Shown piece after piece: positions 8,244 through 16,490 of a stretch of 53,157 nucleotides of DNA. The first letter of the stretch is position 1. Every line of letters begins with the position of its first letter. The translations under genes and the position numbers were made by a program. The DNA lies in the NCBI GenBank assembly GCA_046590205.1, contig JBKJTT010000105.1:1-53157 (forward strand), in the 5' to 3' direction. Origin of the DNA: DATDEW01 sp046590205 (GTDB lineage Bacteria > Bacteroidota > Ignavibacteria > Palsa-1295). Below the pieces are notes generated by a model, which made no database searches, was not told where the DNA came from, and saw nothing but the letters and a program-made list of their open reading frames with translations.

Positions 8244-9332
8244 ATGCAGGCACGATTAGCATTAGAGAATGGCGAGATACTTCGCGGTAAGGGATTTGGC
8301 GCACTTGATAAAGGTCGCGGCGAAGGTGAAGTCGTCTTTACAACGGCGCTCACAGGGTATCAGGAAATACTCACCGACCCATCGTATGCGTATCAGATTG
8401 TTACGATGACAAACCCGCTTCAAGGTAACTACGGCGTGAACGACGAAGACCTTGAGAGCAGTAAACCGTATGTGGGTGGCTTTGTCGTTCGCGAGCTATC
8501 GGAAATATATTCAAACTGGCGCGCCGAGACAAGTTTAGATACATTCCTCAAGAAGCACGGTGTGGTGGGCATTGAGGGCGTTGATACTCGTATGCTCGTC
8601 CGTATTCTCCGCACACAAGGTGCGCTTCGCGGAGTAATATCAGTTGAGAATAAATCCGATGAAGAACTCGTCGAGTCTGCACGTCAGATACCCGTGATGA
8701 GCGGTCTTGACCTTACCAAAGGCGTTACAACAAAAGCAAGTTATCAGATCAATAAGAACGGCAAAACGGCTCCGCATGTCGTCGTGATGGATTTTGGTAT
8801 TAAGGAGAACATCCTTCATAAGCTACGCGATCATGGCGCTAATCTTACCGTCGTGCCTTCGACAACTTCATTTGACCAGATTAAAGAGTTGAAGCCAGAC
8901 GGAGTATTCCTCTCGAACGGTCCGGGTGACCCAGAGGCAGTAACAGATGGTATCGAAACCGTGAAGTCGCTTATTGCATCCGAGAGCTATCCTATATTTG
9001 GAATATGTCTCGGTCATCAGCTTCTCTCGCTTGCGCTTGGTGGTGAAACGTATAAGCTGAAATATGGTCATCGCGGCGCGAATCATCCGGTGAAGAATCT
9101 CAAGACGAACACTATTGAGATAACATCGCAAAATCATGGCTTTGCAGTGAACCCGGATACGATGCCTGACTCATGCGAACTCACGCATATCAATCTTAAC
9201 GATCATACGCTCGAAGGTTTCCGTCATAAGAGATTGCCGATATTCGCAGTGCAGTATCACCCTGAAGCATCACCGGGTCCACATGAAAGCGATTATCTCT
9301 TTGATGAATTTTTAGATAGCTTACGCGGATAA
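8244..9332 (+). CDS. carA: Carbamoyl-phosphate synthase small (glutaminase) subunit
   Basis: Releases ammonia from glutamine for carbamoyl phosphate made by CarB, feeding pyrimidine and arginine synthesis in the cytoplasm. The 362-aa length is typical. The N-terminal CPSase small domain (LTGYQEILTDPSYA) is followed by a class I glutamine amidotransferase domain. The catalytic triad is visible: Cys255 in GICLGHQ, His339 and Glu341 in QYHPEASPGP. No carB lies within this window, so the two subunits are encoded apart or beyond it. The gene overlaps the convergent hpnE by 12 bp at its end. Confidence 0.95.
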   Translation: MQARLALENGEILRGKGFGALDKGRGEGEVVFTTALTGYQEILTDPSYAYQIVTMTNPLQGNYGVNDEDLESSKPYVGGFVVRELSEIYSNWRAETSLDTFLKKHGVVGIEGVDTRMLVRILRTQGALRGVISVENKSDEELVESARQIPVMSGLDLTKGVTTKASYQINKNGKTAPHVVVMDFGIKENILHKLRDHGANLTVVPSTTSFDQIKELKPDGVFLSNGPGDPEAVTDGIETVKSLIASESYPIFGICLGHQLLSLALGGETYKLKYGHRGANHPVKNLKTNTIEITSQNHGFAVNPDTMPDSCELTHINLNDHTLEGFRHKRLPIFAVQYHPEASPGPHESDYLFDEFLDSLRG

Positions 9333-10622
9333 CCCCTCAAGGAGTTTGCGCGCACATATTTGTCCGTTGCGGACTGCGCCTTCGATGGTCATGGGTAGCG
9401 AGTTCTGCGCTAAGTCCCCTGCGAAGTAGATATTTTTCTCATCAGAGATTCTGTTCGGTCTTAGCTTCTGATTCTCCGGAGTCAATAAAACTGTTGCTCG
9501 TTTCTCTTTAATGATCTTTGAGTGAACAAGCGTTGCATACTTCGCGCTTGGAATTGCCTGCTGGATATCCTTCCACAAAATATCCGTTATCTCTTCACTG
9601 GTTTTATGCACAAGCCCATCACCTGCGCTTACTGTGCAAGCAATCAACTGTTTTGCAAATGTTGATGGTTTCGGGAAACACCATTGAAGTGATGTACCGA
9701 TGAAGCCGTTGATTGGTGCGTCAAGTATTTTTCTATCCACCCAAAAGTATGCGTTGACGATAGGGGAGTAGATGAAGCCGTCCGAGCGTGTGAAGTTCGT
9801 TGCGGCATCTATTGCCGCGTCATATACTTCAAGCGTCTTGCCGTCTTCTCCGAGTATGTGTGCAAGTCCATTGACTCGTGTTAATCCCCCAATGACTGCA
9901 CCGTACTTAATCTCGCACTTCTTTTTTGAAAGATAGGCAAGAGCTGGTTCAATGAGTAATTCTGATAATCCAACTTTCGGAAAAAGTATCTGGCTATATC
10001 TTCTATCATGAAAGAAAATAACTCGCAGGATATTGATGAATACTTGCGCGCTTGCTTTACTTGTGGGTGCATTCATCGTTGCAAGGATTATCGGCTCCCA
10101 CAGCTTTTTGACGAGTGTCTCGGGTTGCTTTGTTTTTGCAAAGAGCGCGTCGCATGTCATGTCGTGCGAATGCTTATCGTGTGTAAGGAAGAGGATATTC
10201 AATCCGAAGCGAATAGCTGATGATTTCTCAAACCCTGCAAGCAGCGAGGAGCGGAAGATACCAAGAAGAAGATTAACAGGTGTAGGAATATATTTTGGAA
10301 GCGATAATGAAAGCGACGCACCTCCAGCAAAATGAAACGGTATTTCAAGCGATGAACTTCGCTCAATTTTATTGTATGAACCGATAGCTTTGAGGAAAGC
10401 AATAGTAGATGTATAGCATCCCATCAGTAGATGCTGACCATTATCGAGTGTGTCGCCCGTTTCGCTATCAACGAATGACCGTGTCCTGCCGCCTGCTTCG
10501 CGGCGAGCTTCATAGATTGTAACCTCTATATCGGTATCGTGCTCGCCCGCAAGCTCGAATAGCTCGACAGCCGCCGCTAAGCCGCTTACACCTGCACCTA
10601 TAATGGCTACTCTTCGTTTCAA
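9321..10622 (-). CDS. hpnE: Hydroxysqualene dehydroxylase (FAD oxidoreductase)
   Basis: FAD-dependent enzyme converting hydroxysqualene to squalene, a step in hopanoid or other triterpene synthesis. The start is TTG at 10622 (MKRRVAIIGAGVSGLAAAVEL), which places the dinucleotide-binding GxGxxG motif at the N-terminus; the frame extends upstream but that part has no recognisable sequence. It encodes 433 aa, near the family size. The HpnE signature around LDNGQHLLMGCYTST is present, and the C-terminus has the FAD-binding NIYFAGDLAQNSLPMTIEGA block. hpnC and hpnD partners are not in the window. A carotenoid or protoporphyrinogen oxidase paralog is less likely given the GQHLLMG motif. Confidence 0.85.
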   Translation of the reverse strand: MKRRVAIIGAGVSGLAAAVELFELAGEHDTDIEVTIYEARREAGGRTRSFVDSETGDTLDNGQHLLMGCYTSTIAFLKAIGSYNKIERSSSLEIPFHFAGGASLSLSLPKYIPTPVNLLLGIFRSSLLAGFEKSSAIRFGLNILFLTHDKHSHDMTCDALFAKTKQPETLVKKLWEPIILATMNAPTSKASAQVFINILRVIFFHDRRYSQILFPKVGLSELLIEPALAYLSKKKCEIKYGAVIGGLTRVNGLAHILGEDGKTLEVYDAAIDAATNFTRSDGFIYSPIVNAYFWVDRKILDAPINGFIGTSLQWCFPKPSTFAKQLIACTVSAGDGLVHKTSEEITDILWKDIQQAIPSAKYATLVHSKIIKEKRATVLLTPENQKLRPNRISDEKNIYFAGDLAQNSLPMTIEGAVRNGQICARKLLEGLSA

Positions 10623-10643
10623 ATGGTTGTTAATTCTTTCGGT

Positions 10644-11015
10644 ATGCAACAACGAAAAAAAGCAGCAAGGAAATTCACAGAACCTCAAGAACTCCCGAAG
10701 AAAACGGAGTTGTCGTTCTATGACAAAGTGTATATTGTTGCCTCGCAAATCCCAAAAGGGATGGTAACAAGCTACGGTGCAATCGCGAAGAAGCTTGGAA
10801 TGCGAAGCTCTGCGCGGCTTGTAGGTCATGCAATGGCGGCAGTGCCGGATGAATTAGAGATACCAGCTCACCGCGTCATTAATAGTGCGGGTGCATTATC
10901 AGGGGCGCATAAATTTGGCGGATACGAAAGAATGCGCTGGCTTCTTGAAAGGGAAGGTGTAACTTTCAAAGGAGAGAGGGTTGATATGAAGAAGCATTTG
11001 TGGGAGCCGCAATGA
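10644..11015 (+). CDS. Alkyltransferase-like (ATL) DNA-damage sensing protein
   Basis: A 123-aa protein with the DNA-binding fold of O6-alkylguanine-DNA alkyltransferase (VTSYGAIAKKLGMRSSARLVGHAM) but without the acceptor cysteine. The usual PCHRV is PAHRVINSAGALSG here. Family knowledge says such ATL proteins bind O6-alkylguanine and flag it for nucleotide excision repair without removing the alkyl group. A start at 10623 would make it begin one base from the divergent hpnE start, so the ATG at 10644 is chosen; the upstream start cannot be excluded. It is tail-to-tail with miaE, 7 bp apart. Confidence 0.88.
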   Translation: MQQRKKAARKFTEPQELPKKTELSFYDKVYIVASQIPKGMVTSYGAIAKKLGMRSSARLVGHAMAAVPDELEIPAHRVINSAGALSGAHKFGGYERMRWLLEREGVTFKGERVDMKKHLWEPQ

Positions 11016-11022
11016 CAATCAT

Positions 11023-11604
11023 TTACCCATGCATCATAGCGGAAGTCACCAACCTACCAACTAGCTCCGCTTCAAAGTTCTCCATCTCTTCAAGCCGTTT
11101 TTGAACTACATCCTCTTTGAAGTATAGCTTTGCTATACGGATGAACTCATTACGGTGACGCGCTTCGGATGCAAGAAGCGAGCGGTAAAACTCTGCAAGC
11201 TCTGCGTCTTCAATGCTTTCGGATAGAAGTTTGAAGCGTTCGCATGAACGTGCTTCTATCAACGACGATATGATGAGTGTATCGAGGAATTTTTGGGGCT
11301 CAGTCTTGCGTATTTGGTTATGGAGTGCTTGGGCGTAACCATCGCCGAAATCATGTGCGAAGGGGATACCGCGCTCCTCCATCTTTCGGAGCACCATCCG
11401 GAAATGGGACATTTCCTCTATTGCAAGCTCCGTCATTTCATGGACAAGTTCGGCGCGTTTGGGGTAGCGGTTCAAAAGCATGATCGCCATAAGTGCGGCT
11501 TTCTTTTCGCAGTGTGCATGGTCAACCAATATGGCGGGGATATCGCCTTTTACCTTTTCGAGCCACTGTGGGTTTGTATCGCATTTGAGTCCAAGCATAC
11601 CCAA
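11023..11604 (-). CDS. miaE: tRNA-(ms2io6A)-hydroxylase MiaE-like diiron protein
   Basis: A non-haem diiron four-helix protein of 193 aa predicted to hydroxylate ms2i6A at position 37 of tRNA. The ferritin-like diiron ligands appear in order: HCEKKA, IEEMSH, IEARSCE and EARHRNE. The start MGMLGLKCDTNPQW could also be two codons later. It is convergent with the ATL gene. The upstream 340-bp region is shared with the divergent 1472-aa secreted-protein gene. The substrate modification enzymes MiaA/MiaB are not in this window. Confidence 0.9.
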   Translation of the reverse strand: MGMLGLKCDTNPQWLEKVKGDIPAILVDHAHCEKKAALMAIMLLNRYPKRAELVHEMTELAIEEMSHFRMVLRKMEERGIPFAHDFGDGYAQALHNQIRKTEPQKFLDTLIISSLIEARSCERFKLLSESIEDAELAEFYRSLLASEARHRNEFIRIAKLYFKEDVVQKRLEEMENFEAELVGRLVTSAMMHG

Positions 11605-11945
11605 AAAACAGATTTTTTTCGCCTAAACTCCCGACTGACCTTAAAAAATGACAATTTGTGGACTAAAAAGGTGTAAAACATGCAAAAACGTCAAAACCAG
11701 TCGTTTTTCGTGAACTTTGTGAAAAATAATAGCATTATAATAGACAGTTGATGTCGCGAAAATCCATGTAATTCACGAGCTGTGTCTATAAAATCGAACA
11801 TTTTTCATTTTATTTCACTTTTTTTGACTATTTTTTGTAACTTTGAGGGTGCTCGATAGTTTTAACTAAGAAGGGTTCTAACACATCCTTCCATTTTTCA
11901 GGTTACGAACATACTTTCTTCCAATCACTCTACATACAAAATCGT
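11605..11945. other. Divergent intergenic region, AT-rich
   Basis: 340 bp between miaE and the 1472-aa gene. No gene or stable terminator is seen. It holds a promoter-like TAACTTTG box (listed separately) and a weak inverted repeat, TAGACAG near 11740 with CTGTGTCTA near 11780. The remainder is AT-rich with no feature I can name. Confidence 0.6.
11838..11845 (+). promoter_or_regulatory. Promoter-like TAACTTTG box upstream of the 1472-aa gene
   Basis: TTTTTTGTAACTTTG fits the -7 consensus TAnnTTTG and lies about 100 bp before the ATG. An equivalent box is found before the two paralogs at 48136 and, with one extra base, at 51537. No -33 element is obvious. Confidence 0.5.
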
Positions 11946-14900
11946 ATGAAAAGATCATTATCATTTCTGTTGCTTCTTATGACGCTGGCTTTTTCGGCGC
12001 CGCAATTTGCAAGTGCTCAAGGTACTCCGTCAGAGGGAAAAGATTACTATCTTGGCTTTGTTAATCCGAGCTTTAACCGTGTAGTCCCTGCGTTCTCTGC
12101 TGGGTTCTTCCGTATCTATGCTCTTATTAGCTCATTCCAAGATAATACGGCATACGTATCATACTTCAATGAAGATGGCACAGAGACTGCCGGTACGCCT
12201 ATCAAGCTTCAAAAAAGAAAATCAGTATCAGTTCCGTTGCAGTCGGCAAGTATGCGAATGGAAGACCCTGGTGATCTCAAGAAAGAGTACAAGGCAGCGC
12301 ATATTACGGCAAAGAAGCCGATCAACGTCCAGTTCTTTAGTTCGGGCGGCTCTGCTTGCGGTATGTACTTGTGTTTACCCACCAATGGACTCGGTACAAA
12401 GTATGTTATCGCAAGTTATTATGATAACCCTGATGGTATAAATGCTATCCTCGGTGGACGTGGTCCATCAGAGATTGATCAGGCATGCGGTTTTTTTATG
12501 GTCATTGGCGCATACAATGGAACATCCATACAGATCACTCCTACATCTACAACCCAAGGCGGAAAGCATACAGGTACTACTAATGGTCCCGGTGCAACCG
12601 GTGCTCCGACACCCTACAATATTTCGCTCAATAGAGGCCAATGTTACCTTGTAAAGTCACATTGCGGCGATCAAGAAAATGATATTTCCGGTAGTGTTGT
12701 CGAATCTGATAAGCCGGTGGCTGTTATCGCAGGACATGAAAACGCAGGTTTAGGATCAGTAGGCAACCGTCCGCTCGAAGGACGCGACTATATGGTAGAG
12801 CAAATGATACCTACTGACTACTGGGATAATACAGGGTATATATCCGTCCCTCTTGTTGATTCAGAGCCATACAACGGTGATGGTAACGGTGAAAACTATA
12901 GAACCTATGCGTATGATAATAATGGTGCAGTCATAGACATGCTCATTGGAAATGTTGCAGGTGTTGTTTCAATGAATGCAGGTAAATACTATCCTGCTGA
13001 GCGTCAAGAGGTTGAGTATCCTGTGAGTTTCTCGTCAAATAATGGTGCCGGCGGACTTGGTAATAAGTTTTCTGTGTTCCAGATCGATCTTGCAAATCAT
13101 AGTCAGAAACAGCCATACCCACGCCCGAGTATGATGACTATTATCCCAAAATCTCGTTGGCGTAATGCATATCTTTGGTATGTCCCTTCAAACGTTGACG
13201 AACGTTTACAAGCATACTTTATTAATGTGATAGGACCGAAAAATAAGTTTGATTCTATCTATATATCCAAAAATGGACAGACTGAAGCTTTCATAAGTAA
13301 AGCCGGGCTTTCACCTGCCGGAGTGTACCAAGTAATTCCAGGGCATCCGGATCTTATGGCGAGGCGTTATAAGGTGGTTCCCGGAAGTTACTACGCCCGT
13401 GCTAACTTCCCGTTCATGATCTATCATTATGGTAATCGCGCGATCGATGCGGATGGTGATCTTGGCGACTTTGATAATGATGATAACTTCTTTGCGTATG
13501 CTCTGCCTCTGGGGACTCTTCTGGGAACAGGCGACTCTGCAGATATGACCATAAAGGTTGATACGCTTTGTACCGGTTGGCGTATCTGTGCAACTGACCA
13601 CCACGTAAATGGCGGTATCAAGAGTGCATTCCTCATGGATGATCAATTCGGTGATATTTATCCGTATGATTCAAAAGTCCGAGGACCATATCAATACTAC
13701 AATACTTCGTTCACCCCTGATCTTGATCCGAACGCTACGCGTGAGATTATTTTCGAAGGTTTGGATACGACAGAATGTTTTAATATAACGATCGATAATA
13801 TCGGTAAAGACGGCTATGCTCCCGTTATGATCACCGATAATAATGGTAACGGAAAAATGGTAGAGCTTTACTATAAAAAAGCCGCTGTTACCTACATTCC
13901 GTCACCAGATACAATGACGAATTTCGGAATCCAGTATATATTTGATACGACGGATCTTACATTCAAGTTCATTAACAATAAGGCATCACAAAAGCCATAT
14001 ATTATTGAAGAAATAGACCTTATTAAGAACAATCCTGCATTCCAGGTGCTTTCATATTCTCCGGCGAAACCATTCCCATTCTCACTTACGCCGGGTGATA
14101 CATTATCGATAAAGGTACGATTTACCTATAGCGATACGGGATACTTCTTTGATAGTCTCAAGATGAAGACCGACTGTTTCACGACCTATTGGCCTATCGA
14201 GGGTACTATTGGAACAGGTATTATCGTTGCTAATGACCATAATTTTGGTAACGTTATCGTCGGTGATACAAGATGTATAGATAGTCTTACAGTCAGGAAC
14301 ATTGGCAACATGCCGTTTATATTGACTGAAGCGTGGTTATTGACAAATAGTACAACCTTCTCCTTCGATCCGAAGAGGATTCGTGTTGGAAGCAGAGACT
14401 ATGCCCTACCATACACTATCCCTCCGGGGGGTTCTGTAAAGGTCTATGTCTGCTTTACTCCTAACCGTGAAGGTGCGGATTCCTCAGATCTAAATCATGA
14501 TGCTGATATCCGTGGACCGTATAAACACAGCATTAAGGATGTATCACACCTTAAGGGTAATGGTATTAAGCCTGGTGTGAACTGGGATAAGAACGAGGAT
14601 TCACTCGTGGTCATTTGTGAAGAGGAAGTGATTCATCGTCGCTATTTACTTAACACAAGTACTGCACCTATTACTGTCGATAAACTCTTTATTGACGGAC
14701 CGGATGCTGCTGAGTTCAGGATCGTTGCAACGCAAAATCCACTTGAGATCGCTATTGATACAGGTGCTTCAGTATGGGTTGACTTTGCTTTCAAGGCAGA
14801 TCTTAGCAAGCCATATACGTTGTTACGTACTGCATTCTTACGCGCAACGAATACATTCGATTCTACAGATATAGATGTTGTCAGTCTCTATGGTACTGTT

Positions 14901-16364
14901 CGTCATGCAGTGATCACGCTGAATCCGACGACAATTATCAATATGGGTATCATACCGTTCGGCGTACCTTCACCGGCTGGTTTTACATTGACGAATACAG
15001 GTGATTCACCGCTTACGATCACTTCTGCAATATTCCCATTTGAGATGACGATCACATCACCTTCTCCGTTGACGTTCCCGTTCACGTTGCAGCCGGGTGA
15101 AGTACTGCCGTTCTCATTTGAAATAACGTCAAATGTCTATACTGATACGACCTTGTCGGTTTCGTTCGCTACAACGTTTGATACAGTGTGTACAACGCCT
15201 GATGAGGTTCTCATACAATATATTGTATCGAATAGGAAGGTCGCTACGACCGGCTTCCAGTCAACACCAACGTATGTTGATTGCCGCGAGTCGCTCTATG
15301 ATGTGAGCATCACAAATGAAGGCACTGTACCTCTGAACTTGTTATCGGTCGAGATCATCAATGAAGCTCCGACCTATAACGATGCAGATCAGTTCGTCTT
15401 CCAGTCAAATCTATCAACGAAGATCACGTATCAGCCAGCAGTCGTCCTTGCACCGATAAACGGAATACAGAGGATCCCGACACTCTTCAAGCCAACCCGC
15501 GAAGGTCCGCTTAGCGCACGTGTACGCTTCGTCTATGACAGCGCTGGTGTGATTAAAGATTCTGTTATGGATATCATAACCGGACCCGGTGTAAAGTTGG
15601 ATAACATCTTCTCTGCACAGAACCCCGCAGGTGTCGGTGTGAACTATGTAGCAAAGACGGGTGAAATATTCACTCTCCCGCTTCGTTATACAGACCCGAT
15701 CGAAGTACCGGCAGGAGCATACGGCGTGAAGGTTAATGTAACCTACAAGCGCGATGTATTGCACTATGAGGATGGAAATGTTGATCCTGTAGGTTCATTC
15801 AACAGCCCCTCAGATGACCCAGCTGTTTACAATAACGACGGTACAGAAACTGTTACAATAACCTCGCGCAGTGGTCAGCAGATCATCAATGGTGAGACAT
15901 TCGCTAACATGAAGTTTACCGTTATGGTAGCGAAGGATTCAACAACGGATATAGTATTATCGAACGGCGAATTCCTTGACCAAAACGGCGCAACGCTCTG
16001 CTACTTTGATAATCTGTACATACCTGGTCAGTTTGCTGCAGAATATCTCTGCGGTGATGAGTCTGTCTCTGAGTACATGAAGGGTAACAACCCAACACGT
16101 ATCGTTCAGGTATCACCGAACCCATCGACACCCGCTGGCAACATCAAGGTTCTCTATGATGTGAACATTGATGAGCTTCCTGTAACGATAGAGCTATTTA
16201 ACGTACTCGGCGCGAAGGTTCGCACGATACAGACGAACTCTGTACTTCGCAAGGGCGCACATAAGGCAAGCTTTGATACAAAGGGCATTCCGGCTGGTAC
16301 GTACACACTACGTGTCACATCACCGGAGTCTTCACAGACAGAGACCTTCGTTATCAATAAGTAA
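11946..16364 (+). CDS. T9SS-exported IgGFc-binding-like multidomain protein, paralog A
   Basis: A 1472-aa secreted protein. A signal peptide ends near FASAQG. An IgGFc-binding-like N-terminal region (about residues 25-530) opens with GKDYYLGFVNPSFNRV and contains VESDKPVAVIAGHENA. A Ca-loop-like DADGDLGDFDNDDNFF lies near residue 500. Immunoglobulin-like anchor-D-type repeats follow (FGNVIVGDTRCIDSL near 760). A cohesin-like stretch (about 1218-1365) precedes a C-terminal Por sorting domain (VSPNPS from about 1388, ending RVTSPESSQTETFVINK). It is probably exported by T9SS and displayed at the surface or released. Two paralogs lie at 48246 and 51569. Ligand and biological role are unknown; the IgGFc label is only a domain name, not evidence of antibody binding. 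Confidence 0.85.
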   Translation: MKRSLSFLLLLMTLAFSAPQFASAQGTPSEGKDYYLGFVNPSFNRVVPAFSAGFFRIYALISSFQDNTAYVSYFNEDGTETAGTPIKLQKRKSVSVPLQSASMRMEDPGDLKKEYKAAHITAKKPINVQFFSSGGSACGMYLCLPTNGLGTKYVIASYYDNPDGINAILGGRGPSEIDQACGFFMVIGAYNGTSIQITPTSTTQGGKHTGTTNGPGATGAPTPYNISLNRGQCYLVKSHCGDQENDISGSVVESDKPVAVIAGHENAGLGSVGNRPLEGRDYMVEQMIPTDYWDNTGYISVPLVDSEPYNGDGNGENYRTYAYDNNGAVIDMLIGNVAGVVSMNAGKYYPAERQEVEYPVSFSSNNGAGGLGNKFSVFQIDLANHSQKQPYPRPSMMTIIPKSRWRNAYLWYVPSNVDERLQAYFINVIGPKNKFDSIYISKNGQTEAFISKAGLSPAGVYQVIPGHPDLMARRYKVVPGSYYARANFPFMIYHYGNRAIDADGDLGDFDNDDNFFAYALPLGTLLGTGDSADMTIKVDTLCTGWRICATDHHVNGGIKSAFLMDDQFGDIYPYDSKVRGPYQYYNTSFTPDLDPNATREIIFEGLDTTECFNITIDNIGKDGYAPVMITDNNGNGKMVELYYKKAAVTYIPSPDTMTNFGIQYIFDTTDLTFKFINNKASQKPYIIEEIDLIKNNPAFQVLSYSPAKPFPFSLTPGDTLSIKVRFTYSDTGYFFDSLKMKTDCFTTYWPIEGTIGTGIIVANDHNFGNVIVGDTRCIDSLTVRNIGNMPFILTEAWLLTNSTTFSFDPKRIRVGSRDYALPYTIPPGGSVKVYVCFTPNREGADSSDLNHDADIRGPYKHSIKDVSHLKGNGIKPGVNWDKNEDSLVVICEEEVIHRRYLLNTSTAPITVDKLFIDGPDAAEFRIVATQNPLEIAIDTGASVWVDFAFKADLSKPYTLLRTAFLRATNTFDSTDIDVVSLYGTVRHAVITLNPTTIINMGIIPFGVPSPAGFTLTNTGDSPLTITSAIFPFEMTITSPSPLTFPFTLQPGEVLPFSFEITSNVYTDTTLSVSFATTFDTVCTTPDEVLIQYIVSNRKVATTGFQSTPTYVDCRESLYDVSITNEGTVPLNLLSVEIINEAPTYNDADQFVFQSNLSTKITYQPAVVLAPINGIQRIPTLFKPTREGPLSARVRFVYDSAGVIKDSVMDIITGPGVKLDNIFSAQNPAGVGVNYVAKTGEIFTLPLRYTDPIEVPAGAYGVKVNVTYKRDVLHYEDGNVDPVGSFNSPSDDPAVYNNDGTETVTITSRSGQQIINGETFANMKFTVMVAKDSTTDIVLSNGEFLDQNGATLCYFDNLYIPGQFAAEYLCGDESVSEYMKGNNPTRIVQVSPNPSTPAGNIKVLYDVNIDELPVTIELFNVLGAKVRTIQTNSVLRKGAHKASFDTKGIPAGTYTLRVTSPESSQTETFVINK

Positions 16365-16400
16365 GAAAGTCGTATGTCAGCAATCAGCTGACTGATGATG

Positions 16401-16446
16401 GAAAAGGTATTCATGTGAGACATCTCATGAATACCTTTTCTTGTTT
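16401..16446 (+). terminator. Intrinsic terminator after the 1472-aa gene
   Basis: A perfect 15-bp stem, GAAAAGGTATTCATG (16401-16415) with its complement at 16426-16440, and a 10-nt loop, followed by TTGTTTTT. It separates paralog A from the Asp-box gene. Confidence 0.9.
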
Positions 16447-16490
16447 TTGGTGTTGGTATAGATGATAGTTAATCGTTGTAAAGGAAAATT

